Part shown: piece after piece, positions 43,558-53,622 of the stretch
How positions within the stretch are numbered: position 1 is the stretch's first letter
How the letters are laid out: the number at the start of each line of letters is the position of its first letter
NCBI GenBank assembly: GCA_965232985.1
Contig: CBDDRC010000016.1
Location: forward strand, 1-64,000
Direction: 5' to 3'
DNA from: JADFDG01 sp965232985
GTDB taxonomy: Bacteria > Pseudomonadota > Gammaproteobacteria > Pseudomonadales > JADFDG01
DNA: 64,000 bases
The notes under the pieces: generated by a model
The model's input: the letters and a program-made list of their open reading frames with translations, nothing else
Told to the model about the DNA's origin: nothing
The model's database searches: none
Program-made: the position numbers and the translations under genes

Positions 43558-44391
43558 ATGGATGATCCAGGCAACCACGTCGAGATCCGCAGCCTCAGCT
43601 TCAGCCGTGGCGCACGCGTGATCTTCAACGGCGTCGATATCAATATCGTGCGTGGGCGCATCACGGCCATCCTCGGCCCCTCCGGTACCGGCAAGACCAC
43701 GCTGTTGCGTCTGATCGGCGGCCAGTTGCAGCCGGACGCCGGGTCGGTTCTGGTCGAGGGCCGCGACCTTGCCGGCCTGTCCCGCAGCGAGTTGTACGCA
43801 GTGCGCAGCCGGATGGGCATGCTGTTCCAGAGTGGCGCGCTGTTCACCGACCTGTCGGTGTATGAGAACGTGGCTTTCCCGCTGCGTGCCCACACCCGCC
43901 TGCCGGAAGCGATGCTGCGCGATCTGGTGCTGATCAAACTCAATGCTGTCGGCCTGCGCGGTGCCCGCGATTTGATGCCCAGTGAACTGTCCGGCGGCAT
44001 GGCGCGACGGGTGGCGCTGGCGCGGGCCATTGCCCTTGATCCAGACCTCGTGATGTTCGACGAGCCGTTCGCCGGCCAGGATCCGATTGCGATGGGGGTG
44101 GTGGTGAAACTGATCAAATCGCTGAACCAGTCGGTGGGTGTCACCAGCGTGATCGTGTCGCACGATGTGCCGGAAACCCTGAGCATTGCCGATTACATCT
44201 ACGTGATTTCCAACGGCCGCGTGATTGGCCAGGGCGCGCCGGCTGAGGTGATGAAGTCGGCAAGTCCGGAAGTGCGCCAGTTCATGCGTGGCGAGCCGGA
44301 CGGCCCGGTGCCCTTTCATTACCCGTCGCGCGGCTATCGCGAAGATCTGCTGCGTGCAGGCCTGCCGGCGGAGGATATGCCCCGTGGCTGA
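43558..44391 (+). CDS. mlaF: Phospholipid transport ATPase MlaF
   Basis: A 277 aa ABC ATPase of the MlaFEDB complex that keeps the outer-membrane lipid asymmetry. Walker A is LGPSGTGKTTLLR, the signature is ELSGGMARRVALARAI, Walker B is LVMFDEPFAGQDP, and the switch His is in VSHDVPETL. First gene of mlaFEDCB, divergent from kdsD; its end overlaps the mlaE GTG start by eight bases. Confidence 0.97.
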   Translation: MDDPGNHVEIRSLSFSRGARVIFNGVDINIVRGRITAILGPSGTGKTTLLRLIGGQLQPDAGSVLVEGRDLAGLSRSELYAVRSRMGMLFQSGALFTDLSVYENVAFPLRAHTRLPEAMLRDLVLIKLNAVGLRGARDLMPSELSGGMARRVALARAIALDPDLVMFDEPFAGQDPIAMGVVVKLIKSLNQSVGVTSVIVSHDVPETLSIADYIYVISNGRVIGQGAPAEVMKSASPEVRQFMRGEPDGPVPFHYPSRGYREDLLRAGLPAEDMPRG

Positions 44392-45190
44392 ACGTCCGCC
44401 GGCAGGCCTTGTGGCGCGGGTTGCCGCTCTCGGAGCGGCGGCGCTTGCACTCGTCGAGACGACCGGCCGCGCCGGCACCATGCTGTTTCACAGCATCTTT
44501 GCGATTCCCAACCCGCGTACGGCGTTGCCGCTGCTGTTGAAGCAGATTTATGCCATCGGGGTGTTGTCGCTGGTGATCATTGTGGTCGCCGGGCTGTTCA
44601 TCGGCATGGTGCTCGGCTTGCAACTGTACCGGGTACTGGTCGATTTCGGCGCCGAAGCGTCGTTGGGCCAAATCGTTGCGCTCACCTTGAATCGCGAGCT
44701 TGGGCCGGTAGTGACCGCGTTGCTGTTCGCCGGCCGCGCCGGCTCGGCGGTAACGGCGGAAATCGGCCTGATGAAATCCACCGAGCAGTTGTCGTCGATG
44801 GAAATGATCGGGGTCGATCCGTTGCGCCGCATCATTGCGCCGCGCTTCTGGGCCGGGGTCATCTCCATGCCGTTGCTGGCGATGATTTTCTCGTCGGTGG
44901 CGATTCTCGGCGGCTGGCTGGTCGGCGTCGAATGGTTGGGCGTCTACGATGGTTCGTACTGGTCGGCGATGCAGAACTCGGTGGAGTTCGGCGAGGATAT
45001 CGGCAACGGCATTATCAAGAGCGTGGTGTTTGCCACCGTGTGCATCTGGATTGCGGTGTTCCAGGGTTATGACGCCGAGCCGACCTCGGAAGGTATTTCG
45101 CGCGCCACCACGCGCACGGTCGTTTATTCCTCACTGGCAGTGCTGGGGCTCGATTTCCTGCTCACCGCCGTCATGTTCAAGGGGTTCTGA
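44384..45190 (+). CDS. mlaE: Phospholipid transport permease MlaE
   Basis: A 268 aa inner-membrane permease. GTG at 44384 is the first start in frame near the family N-terminus and overlaps mlaF. Five to six hydrophobic helices and the conserved LNRELGPVVTALLFAGRAGSA and STEQLSSMEMIGVDPLRR blocks are typical. Its TGA shares a base with the mlaD ATG. Confidence 0.96.
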   Translation: MAERPPAGLVARVAALGAAALALVETTGRAGTMLFHSIFAIPNPRTALPLLLKQIYAIGVLSLVIIVVAGLFIGMVLGLQLYRVLVDFGAEASLGQIVALTLNRELGPVVTALLFAGRAGSAVTAEIGLMKSTEQLSSMEMIGVDPLRRIIAPRFWAGVISMPLLAMIFSSVAILGGWLVGVEWLGVYDGSYWSAMQNSVEFGEDIGNGIIKSVVFATVCIWIAVFQGYDAEPTSEGISRATTRTVVYSSLAVLGLDFLLTAVMFKGF

Positions 45191-45675
45191 TGATGAAAAC
45201 ACGAACGATCGATCTTGCGGTCGGCGGCTTTCTGATTGCCGGTTTCTTTGCTTTCGCGTTTCTCGCGATCCAGGTGAGCGGGTTGACGTTCGCCGCACCG
45301 GCCGACAGCTACCGGCTGTATGCGAAATTCGAAAACGTCGCCGGGCTGACCGTACGCGCCCGGGTAACGCTGGGCGGTGTGCTGATCGGCCGGGTGACCG
45401 GCGTGAAGCTTGACCAGGACTCGTACTCTGCCGTCGTGGAAATGGCCATCGACGGTAACGTGAAATCCCTGTCCACCGACACCTCGGCGGCGATCCTCAC
45501 CTCCGGGCTGCTCGGCGAAAAGTACATCGGGCTGACCCCCGGGGCCGACGAGACGGCGCTCAAGGCTGACGACACGATCCGCGATACCCAGTCGGCACTG
45601 GTTCTGGAGAACCTTATCGGCAAGTTCCTGTCCAACAAGCTGAACGAAGGGCCCGCGCAGGGGGAAAACCAGTGA
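45190..45675 (+). CDS. mlaD: Phospholipid-binding MCE protein MlaD
   Basis: A 161 aa protein with one N-terminal transmembrane helix (residues 9-30) and a single MCE domain (YRLYAKFENVAGLTVRARV, GVLIGRVTGV, TSGLLGEKYIGL). It forms the hexameric ring on MlaE. Coupled on both sides by overlapping start and stop codons. An ATG at 45193 is an equal alternative start. Confidence 0.96.
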   Translation: MMKTRTIDLAVGGFLIAGFFAFAFLAIQVSGLTFAAPADSYRLYAKFENVAGLTVRARVTLGGVLIGRVTGVKLDQDSYSAVVEMAIDGNVKSLSTDTSAAILTSGLLGEKYIGLTPGADETALKADDTIRDTQSALVLENLIGKFLSNKLNEGPAQGENQ

Positions 45676-46358
45676 TCAGACCAGTAAGCACACCTGTCAC
45701 TCCATTCGTTGCCTGGTTGCTCGCGCCGGTATTCCTCTTGCTGGCTGCCGGTGCGCCGGCAGCCGCCCAGCCGGCCGCTGCGGCGCTGCCGCCTGCGCAC
45801 CAACTGGTCGAGCAGGCCACCCGTGAGGTGCTGGATCGCATCGTCAGGGAGCGCCCGACCTTCAAGAAAAATCCGGATCACCTGTATGTGATCGTCGAGG
45901 AAAACCTTGTTCCTTACGTCGATTTCGACCGCATCGCGCGGCGGGTGATGGCCAAGCACTTTCAGCGGGCCACGCCCGAGCAGCGCCTGCGCTTTGTCCA
46001 GGTATTCAAGACCAGTCTGATCAATGCCTACAGTTCGGCGCTTGCCGAGTACGACGACCAGAAGTTCAGTGTGCTGCCGCCGGGCAAGGGCGATGTCGAA
46101 GCGGCGCGGGCGACGGTGAAAATGGAGGTGACAATGCGCGACGGCACGGTGTATCCGTTGTCCTATGCGATGTACCTGAATGACGCCGGCGCCTGGAAGC
46201 TTGAAAACCTCATACTGAACGGCATCAACCTGGGTCTGACTTACCGCAACAACTTTGCGGAAATGGCCCAGCAGTACGGTGGCGATATCGACAAGGTGAT
46301 CGGCAACTGGAGCGCGAAGATCGCGAAGGACGAAGCCGCGAAGAAGAAGGCCGGCTGA
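45672..46358 (+). CDS. mlaC: Periplasmic phospholipid-binding protein MlaC
   Basis: A 228 aa secreted shuttle carrying phospholipid between MlaA-OmpC and MlaFEDB. A signal peptide is clear (hydrophobic 12-30, cleavage near AAAQPA). The mature domain shows VPYVDFDRIARRVMAKHF and the WKLENLILNGINLGLTYRNNF region. GTG start at 45672 overlaps the mlaD stop. Confidence 0.95.
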   Translation: MIRPVSTPVTPFVAWLLAPVFLLLAAGAPAAAQPAAAALPPAHQLVEQATREVLDRIVRERPTFKKNPDHLYVIVEENLVPYVDFDRIARRVMAKHFQRATPEQRLRFVQVFKTSLINAYSSALAEYDDQKFSVLPPGKGDVEAARATVKMEVTMRDGTVYPLSYAMYLNDAGAWKLENLILNGINLGLTYRNNFAEMAQQYGGDIDKVIGNWSAKIAKDEAAKKKAG

Positions 46359-46672
46359 TGGCTGCGGTCACGCTCACGCCCGAAGGTCGGATCGCCGTAA
46401 CCGGCGATCTGTTGTTCGACGATGCGGTTGCTGCCTGCGCCACCGGCCGTGCCCTGGTGGCAACCATCGGCGCACAGGTGCCGCCGGTGCGCCAGGTTGA
46501 GGTGACGCTGGCCGGGCTGGCGCGCGTCAACAGCGTCAGTGCTGTGGTGCTGGTCGAATGGCAGCGTGCCGCCGTTGCTGCGGGCAAGTCGCTGCTGATC
46601 GTTGATGTGCCGCCGCGGTTGGCCGGCATCCTGCGTTTATCCGGGCTGGACGAAGTCCTGCCGCTCGGCTGA
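46358..46672 (+). CDS. mlaB: STAS-domain protein MlaB
   Basis: A 104 aa cytoplasmic STAS protein that binds MlaF and is needed for transporter activity. It has the STAS strand-helix pattern with VEVTLAGLARVNSVSAVVLVE and the conserved serine-containing loop. The start overlaps the mlaC stop. Closes the mla set. Confidence 0.92.
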   Translation: MAAVTLTPEGRIAVTGDLLFDDAVAACATGRALVATIGAQVPPVRQVEVTLAGLARVNSVSAVVLVEWQRAAVAAGKSLLIVDVPPRLAGILRLSGLDEVLPLG

Positions 46673-46747
46673 AGGCTCCGCCTGCATTATCATTGCCGTC
46701 CCGGCCGCGTTGCGCGGCCAGTCATTTTCCGGCGGCACTGAACTCCC

Positions 46748-47014
46748 ATGTCTGCGGCAGCGATATCACCACAAGAGATCAAGACCCTCATTGAGCAGGG
46801 CATCAAGGGCGCCAGGGCGCTCGTTGAAGGCGAAGGCAGCAAGTTCCAGGCGACTGTTGTCAGCGAGCAATTCGCCGGTCTGTCGCTGGTCAAAAAACAG
46901 CAGCTTGTTTACGCGACAATCAATTTGCAGATCGCCAGCGGCGCCATCCATGCGATCAGCATGCAGACGTTCACGCCGGCAGAATGGGACAAGAAGCAGA
47001 AGTTTGGCTTCTGA
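46748..47014 (+). CDS. ibaG: BolA-family protein IbaG
   Basis: An 88 aa BolA-fold protein likely to bind iron-sulfur clusters with a monothiol glutaredoxin. Family segments are SKFQATVVSEQFAGLSLVKKQQLVY and HAISMQTFTPAEWDKK, with a His in the last helix region. The position between mlaB and murA is the conserved site of ibaG (yrbA). Confidence 0.93.
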   Translation: MSAAAISPQEIKTLIEQGIKGARALVEGEGSKFQATVVSEQFAGLSLVKKQQLVYATINLQIASGAIHAISMQTFTPAEWDKKQKFGF

Positions 47015-47046
47015 CTGACATCACGTTATCGCCATATAGGTTCCCG

Positions 47047-48309
47047 ATGGACAAGTTGCTGATCACCGGAGGCCGCCCGCTGGATGGTGAAATCCGCATC
47101 TCCGGCGCCAAGAATTCCTCGCTCCCGATTCTCGCCGCGACGCTGTTGGCCGAAACGCCAATGGTGATCGGCAATGTGCCGCACCTGCACGATGTCACCT
47201 CGCTGATCGAGTTGCTCGGCCGTATGGGTGTTGAAGTCGTGATCGGCGACCGCATGCGTGTCGAGATCAATAGCAGCACGATCAAGGACTTCACCGCGCC
47301 GTACGAGCTGGTGAAGAAAATGCGCGCGTCGATCCTGGTGCTCGGGCCGCTGGTGGCGCGTTTCGGCCAGGCGGTGGTGTCGCTGCCCGGCGGTTGCGCG
47401 ATCGGCAGCCGGCCGGTGGATCTGCATCTGCGCGGCCTCGCTGCGATGGGTGCCGACATCGAGGTGAAGAATGGCTACATTCATGCCAGTACGCACGGCA
47501 AGCGGCTCAAGGGCACGCGCTTTGTGTTCGATGTGGTGACGGTGACCGGAACCGAAAACCTGCTGATGGCGGCGACGCTGGCTGCGGGCACCACCGTGCT
47601 GGAGAATGCTGCGCGTGAGCCGGAAATTGTCGATCTTGCCGCCTGTCTGGTGAAAATGGGCGCCGACATCGAAGGCGCCGGCACCGACAAGATCACGATT
47701 CGCGGGGTGCAGGCGCTGCGCGGTACGGTGCATGAAGTCATTGCTGACCGCATCGAAACCGGCACCTACCTCGTCGCGGCGGCAGCGACCGGCGGGCGGA
47801 TCCGGTTGCGCGAAACGCGGGCTGAAACCCTCGATGCCGTCCTCGACAAACTGGCGGAGGCTGGCGCATCGATCACCACAACGGCAGACACCATCGAGCT
47901 CGACATGAAAGGCAAACGGCCGAAGGCGGTGAGTCTGCGCACGGCGCCGTACCCGGCGTTTCCCACCGATATGCAGGCGCAGTTTTGCGCCTTGAACGCG
48001 GTTGCCGAAGGTACCAGCACCATCATTGAGACGGTGTTCGAGAATCGCTTCATGCATGTGCTGGAAATGCAGCGCATGGGTGCAGATTTCACCGTCGAGG
48101 GCCACACTGTTGTCTGTCGCGGCATACCGCGTCTGTCGGCAGCGCCGGTGATGGCGACCGACCTGCGCGCCTCGGCGAGCCTGGTCATCGCCGCACTGTG
48201 CGCCGATGGCGACACGCTGATCGACCGCATCTACCACATCGATCGCGGCTACGAGTGCATCGAGGAGAAGTTCCTCGCGCTCGGTGCTCAGATCCGGCGC
48301 GTGGGTTAA
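47047..48309 (+). CDS. murA: UDP-GlcNAc 1-carboxyvinyltransferase
   Basis: A 420 aa enzyme for the first committed step of peptidoglycan synthesis. The catalytic and fosfomycin-target Cys117 is in LPGGCAIGSRPVDLHL, with ISGAKNSSLPILAA at the N-terminus and the late TDLRASASLVIAAL block. ATG at 47047 is the conserved start, 32 bases after ibaG. Confidence 0.98.
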   Translation: MDKLLITGGRPLDGEIRISGAKNSSLPILAATLLAETPMVIGNVPHLHDVTSLIELLGRMGVEVVIGDRMRVEINSSTIKDFTAPYELVKKMRASILVLGPLVARFGQAVVSLPGGCAIGSRPVDLHLRGLAAMGADIEVKNGYIHASTHGKRLKGTRFVFDVVTVTGTENLLMAATLAAGTTVLENAAREPEIVDLAACLVKMGADIEGAGTDKITIRGVQALRGTVHEVIADRIETGTYLVAAAATGGRIRLRETRAETLDAVLDKLAEAGASITTTADTIELDMKGKRPKAVSLRTAPYPAFPTDMQAQFCALNAVAEGTSTIIETVFENRFMHVLEMQRMGADFTVEGHTVVCRGIPRLSAAPVMATDLRASASLVIAALCADGDTLIDRIYHIDRGYECIEEKFLALGAQIRRVG

Positions 48310-48313
48310 GTTG

Positions 48314-49000
48314 ATGAGCAAGCCGACAGCATCAAAGACAGCCGCGCCGATCATTCTTGCCCTGTCCAAGGGCCGCATCCTCGACGAGACGCTGCCGCTG
48401 CTTGAGCAGATGGGTATTCGGCTGACGGAAAGTCCGGCGAAAAGCCGCCGGCTGATTTTCGACACCACCGATCCGGGGCTGCGGGTGATCATCATTCGGG
48501 CCACCGATGTGCCGGTATTTGTCGGCAACGGCGCTGCCGATCTCGGTGTTGCCGGCAAGGACGTGCTGATGGAACATGGCGCGGTCGGCGTCTATGAGCC
48601 GCTCGATCTTGGCATTGCGCGTTGTCGGTTGATGGTCGCCGCAAAAAAAGATGCGCCGCCGGTTGCTGGCCGGCTGCGCGTGGCGACCAAGTTTGTGAAT
48701 CTCGCGCGCCAGTATTACGCCGAGAAAGGCGAGCAGGTCGATGTGGTCAAGCTCTACGGTTCGATGGAGCTCGCGCCGTTGATGGGTCTTGCTGATCGGA
48801 TTGTCGATATCGTCGATACCGGCAAGACACTGCGTGAGAATGGTCTTGAGCCGACCGAATTGATCGCAATGATCAGCGCGCGGCTGATCGTTAACAAAGG
48901 CAGTTTCAAGATGCAACATGCGCGGATTACGGCTCTGGTAGAGCAACTGCGCGGAGTCTGTGCGGCGCGGGTGCCGACAGCGGGCGGAGCAAAAACGTGA
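48314..49000 (+). CDS. hisG: ATP phosphoribosyltransferase, short form
   Basis: A 228 aa catalytic subunit for the first step of histidine synthesis. It is the short HisG type, without the regulatory C-terminal ACT-like domain (ALSKGRILDE, DLGVAGKDVL, DIVDTGKTLRENGL). Short HisG needs HisZ as regulatory subunit; hisZ is not in this window. Starts four bases after the murA stop and overlaps hisD by GTGA. Confidence 0.97.
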   Translation: MSKPTASKTAAPIILALSKGRILDETLPLLEQMGIRLTESPAKSRRLIFDTTDPGLRVIIIRATDVPVFVGNGAADLGVAGKDVLMEHGAVGVYEPLDLGIARCRLMVAAKKDAPPVAGRLRVATKFVNLARQYYAEKGEQVDVVKLYGSMELAPLMGLADRIVDIVDTGKTLRENGLEPTELIAMISARLIVNKGSFKMQHARITALVEQLRGVCAARVPTAGGAKT

Positions 49001-50304
49001 ACCCGCTTGCGATTCGCCGTCTCGATACTGCCGCGCCTGCATTCGCACAGCAACTCGCGCAGGCGGTCGCCTGGCATGCGGAGCGTGATGTGGCCGTCGA
49101 ACAGGCGGTGAGTGCGATCATTGCCGACGTGCGTGTGCGTGGCGATGCGGCTGTGCTCGAGTACACCAACCGGTTTGATCGGCGCACGCTGTCGTCGGCC
49201 GCGGCGCTGGAAATCGGCCATGACGCGCTGGCGGCGGCAGTTGCCCGGGTGCCGGCGCCGGCACTGGCGGCGCTGCGTGCCGCTGCGCAGCGGATCGGCG
49301 ATTTTCACGCGCGGCAGTTGCAGTCGAACTGGCAGTTCACCGATGCACTCGGCAATCGCTTGGGTCAGCGCGTTACTGCGCTTGATCGCGTTGGCCTGTA
49401 TGTGCCGGGCGGCAAGGCCTCGTATCCGTCATCGGTGCTGATGAACGCGATTCCGGCGAAAGTTGCCGGGGTGGCGGAAGTTGTCATGGTCGTGCCCGCG
49501 CCGGGTGGCGAGATAAACGATCTGGTACTTGCCGCAGCACACGAAGTGGGCGTCGACCGCGTGTTCACCGTTGGCGGTGCGCAGGCAGTGGCAGCGCTGG
49601 CTTACGGCACGCAAACCATTGCGCGCGTGGACAAGATCGTCGGGCCGGGCAACATTTACGTTGCCACGGCCAAGCAGCAGTTGTTCGGGGTGGTTGGCAT
49701 CGACATGATTGCCGGCCCCTCGGAAATCCTGGTGGTCTGTGACGGCAAGACCGATCCCGACTGGATCGCCATGGATCTGTTTTCGCAGGCCGAGCATGAC
49801 GAACACGCGCAGTCGATCCTGATCGCCCCGGATGCGGCATTTCTTGACGCCGTGCAGGCGGCGATGAACCGGCTGCTGCCGCAGATGTCGCGTGCCGGAG
49901 TCATCCGCACTTCCCTGGAAAGCCGCGGCATTTTCGTGCGGGCGCGTGATCTGGCCGATGCGTGCGATGTCGTCAACCGTGTTGCGCCTGAACACCTGGA
50001 GCTGTCGGTTGCCGAACCGGAGGCACTGTTGCCGCTGATTCGGCATGCCGGGGCAATTTTCATGGGCCGGTACACGCCGGAGGCAATCGGTGATTACTGC
50101 GCCGGCCCCAACCATGTGCTGCCGACCAGCGGCACCGCGCGCTTCTCTTCGCCGTTGGGCGTCCATGATTTCCAGAAACGCAGTTCGCTGATTTTCTGTT
50201 CGCCGGCAGGTGCGCAGGTGCTCGGTGGCATCGCAGAAACGCTGGCACAGTGCGAAGGCCTCGATGCACATGCGCGTTCGGCCGCGATGCGGGTGCGGGG
50301 CTGA
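48997..50304 (+). CDS. hisD: Histidinol dehydrogenase
   Basis: A 435 aa zinc enzyme performing the last two steps of histidine synthesis. It has YVPGGKASYPSSVLMNAIPA, TVGGAQAVAALAYGT, DKIVGPGNIYVATAK, and the zinc/catalytic HDEHAQS and APEHLEL residues. GTG start overlaps hisG. Length normal. Confidence 0.98.
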   Translation: MNPLAIRRLDTAAPAFAQQLAQAVAWHAERDVAVEQAVSAIIADVRVRGDAAVLEYTNRFDRRTLSSAAALEIGHDALAAAVARVPAPALAALRAAAQRIGDFHARQLQSNWQFTDALGNRLGQRVTALDRVGLYVPGGKASYPSSVLMNAIPAKVAGVAEVVMVVPAPGGEINDLVLAAAHEVGVDRVFTVGGAQAVAALAYGTQTIARVDKIVGPGNIYVATAKQQLFGVVGIDMIAGPSEILVVCDGKTDPDWIAMDLFSQAEHDEHAQSILIAPDAAFLDAVQAAMNRLLPQMSRAGVIRTSLESRGIFVRARDLADACDVVNRVAPEHLELSVAEPEALLPLIRHAGAIFMGRYTPEAIGDYCAGPNHVLPTSGTARFSSPLGVHDFQKRSSLIFCSPAGAQVLGGIAETLAQCEGLDAHARSAAMRVRG

Positions 50305-50308
50305 CACC

Positions 50309-51418
50309 ATGGCGAAAACTCCAGGCGCGCAATCAGGTTCCAGATACTGGAGCGATTTCGTCCACCGGCTCGTGCCCTATGTGCCGGGTGAACAACCGAA
50401 GATCGCCAACCTGGTCAAGCTCAACACCAACGAGAACCCTTACGGGCCATCGCGCAAGGCGATTGCCGCCATGCGGGCCGAGCTCGGCGACAACCTGCGC
50501 CGCTACCCGGATCCAACCTCCGGGGCGCTGCTTGAGGCGATAGCAGGGAATTTTAGCGTGCCGCGCGAATGCGTGTTTGTCGGTAATGGTTCTGATGAAG
50601 TGCTGGCACATATTTTTCTTGGCCTGTTCCGGCATGCGCACCCGGTACTTTTTCCGGACATCACCTACAGTTTTTATCCGGTGTATTGCGGGCTTTACGG
50701 CGTGCAATACCGGGCAGTCCCGCTTGACGAAGCGTTCCGTATCCGTGTTGATGATTATCTTGCCGGTGGCCGTGCTGGCGCCCCACCCAATGGCGGCATC
50801 ATTTTCCCGAATCCGAATGCGCCGACGGGCGTTGCGGTGGCGCTTGCCGACATCGAACGGTTGGTGGCGCGCAATACCGGATCGGTAGTGGTGATCGACG
50901 AAGCCTATGTCGATTTCGGCGCCGACAGTGCCGTCGCGCTGACGCAGAAGTATCCGAACCTGCTCGTTACCCAGACCCTGTCGAAATCGCGCTCGCTGGC
51001 CGGATTGCGCGTGGGCTACGCCATTGGGCATCCCGATTTGATCGAGGCGCTGCGGCGGATCAAGGACAGTTTCAATTCCTACCCGCTCGATCGGCTGGCG
51101 ATAGTCGGCGGTGCGGCGGCGATGGCCGACAGCGAGCACTTTGAGCGTACGCGCCTCGCAGTCATCGGCAGTCGCGAGGTGTTGGTGAAGGAGCTTGCGG
51201 CGCTGGGCTTCGAGGTACTGCCGTCGGCAGCCAACTTCGTTTTTGCGCGCCATAGGGCCCGTGAGGGCGGTGAACTCGCGCAGGCCCTGCGCGAGAAAGC
51301 GGTACTGGTCCGCCACTTCCACGCCCCGGCGCGTATTGCGCCGTTTCTGCGCATTACCGTCGGCCTGCCGGCGGAAAATGCGGCGCTGGTTGTGGCGCTA
51401 CGCGACATTTTGCGCTGA
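50309..51418 (+). CDS. hisC: Histidinol-phosphate aminotransferase
   Basis: A 369 aa PLP-dependent aminotransferase. NTNENPYGPS at the start, GNGSDEVLAH, FPNPNAPTG, the PLP-bearing lysine in TQTLSKSRSLAGLRVGY, and the LRITVG motif near the end are present. Lies four bases after hisD. It converges with algW 21 bases away. Confidence 0.97.
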   Translation: MAKTPGAQSGSRYWSDFVHRLVPYVPGEQPKIANLVKLNTNENPYGPSRKAIAAMRAELGDNLRRYPDPTSGALLEAIAGNFSVPRECVFVGNGSDEVLAHIFLGLFRHAHPVLFPDITYSFYPVYCGLYGVQYRAVPLDEAFRIRVDDYLAGGRAGAPPNGGIIFPNPNAPTGVAVALADIERLVARNTGSVVVIDEAYVDFGADSAVALTQKYPNLLVTQTLSKSRSLAGLRVGYAIGHPDLIEALRRIKDSFNSYPLDRLAIVGGAAAMADSEHFERTRLAVIGSREVLVKELAALGFEVLPSAANFVFARHRAREGGELAQALREKAVLVRHFHAPARIAPFLRITVGLPAENAALVVALRDILR

Positions 51419-51439
51419 GGTTATGCGCAGCCGGGCGAG

Positions 51440-52645
<1,206 letters not shown>

Positions 52646-52756
52646 GGGGGTGTCCTGATGAATGCCGTGCCGGTGCGACCGGCATGGTGTGAATACGGCG
52701 CAAAGGGTAACGTATTTCCCCCGTCAGCCGCTCCACCCGTCAGAGTCGAGGCCCGC

Positions 52757-53515
52757 ATGGTTCGTCGTCAGCAACTGGTCGCCGCGCTCGATGCCCTGCT
52801 GTCGCCGCAGTTGTTCACCGATTACTGCCCTAATGGCCTGCAGGTCGAAGGGCGCGAGGAGATTCGCCGACTGGTTACCGGCGTCACCGCCTGCCAGGCG
52901 CTGCTCGATGCGGCGGTCGAAGCGAATGCTGATGCCGTGCTCGTGCATCACGGCTATTTCTGGAAAAACGAGGATGCCTGCGTTACCGGCATCAAGCGGC
53001 GGCGCCTGGCCACGCTGCTGGCCCACGACATCAGCCTGATTGCCTATCACCTGCCGCTCGATGCGCATGCCGAATTCGGCAACAATGTTCAGCTCGCGCA
53101 GCGGCTCGGGCTGGTGGTCACCGGCCCGCTCGATCCGCTGGATCTGCGTGTGGTCGGCAACACCGGCGAGCTGGCGGCGCCGGAAACGGCAGGGCGTTTC
53201 GTGGCGCGGGTGCGTCAGGTATTGGGCCGCGAGGTGCTGCACATTGGCGAGCCGGATGCGCTGATTCGTACCGTTGGCTGGTGCACCGGCGGCGCCCAGG
53301 GTTACATCGGGCAGGCAGTCGCCGCCGGCGTTGATCTGTATCTGACCGGCGAGGTGTCCGAGCAGACTGTACATATCGCCCGCGAGAGCGGCATCCAGTT
53401 CCTTGCCTGCGGCCATCACGCCACCGAGCGCTACGGCGTGCAGGCAGTGGGCGACTGGCTGGCTGCGCGGTTCGGCATCGAGCACCGGCATATCGACATT
53501 CCCAACCCGGTCTAG
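52757..53515 (+). CDS. Nif3-like dinuclear metal-centre hexameric protein (YbgI)
   Basis: A 252 aa protein of the Nif3/YbgI family. Metal-binding residues are seen in VLVHHGYFWK, AYHLPLDAH and FLACGHHATERYG. Some family members are annotated as GTP cyclohydrolase I type 2, but that activity is not assured. ATG at 52757 is chosen from the family N-terminus; the frame remains open far upstream only because it is antisense to algW. Divergent from algW. Confidence 0.92.
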   Translation: MVRRQQLVAALDALLSPQLFTDYCPNGLQVEGREEIRRLVTGVTACQALLDAAVEANADAVLVHHGYFWKNEDACVTGIKRRRLATLLAHDISLIAYHLPLDAHAEFGNNVQLAQRLGLVVTGPLDPLDLRVVGNTGELAAPETAGRFVARVRQVLGREVLHIGEPDALIRTVGWCTGGAQGYIGQAVAAGVDLYLTGEVSEQTVHIARESGIQFLACGHHATERYGVQAVGDWLAARFGIEHRHIDIPNPV

Positions 53516-53622
53516 CCACCCCGGCCGGCGCAATCCGGTGTGGCCCGCGCCGTGCCGCTGGCTATAATGCGCGGCTTTTGCTGCGCGCCCGCGCCCCACC
53601 CTTTTTTTACCGGTATTCCCCC

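Noticed and set aside
47026..48558. 510-codon minus-strand open frame
   Set aside because: Antisense to murA and hisG; no recognisable domain.
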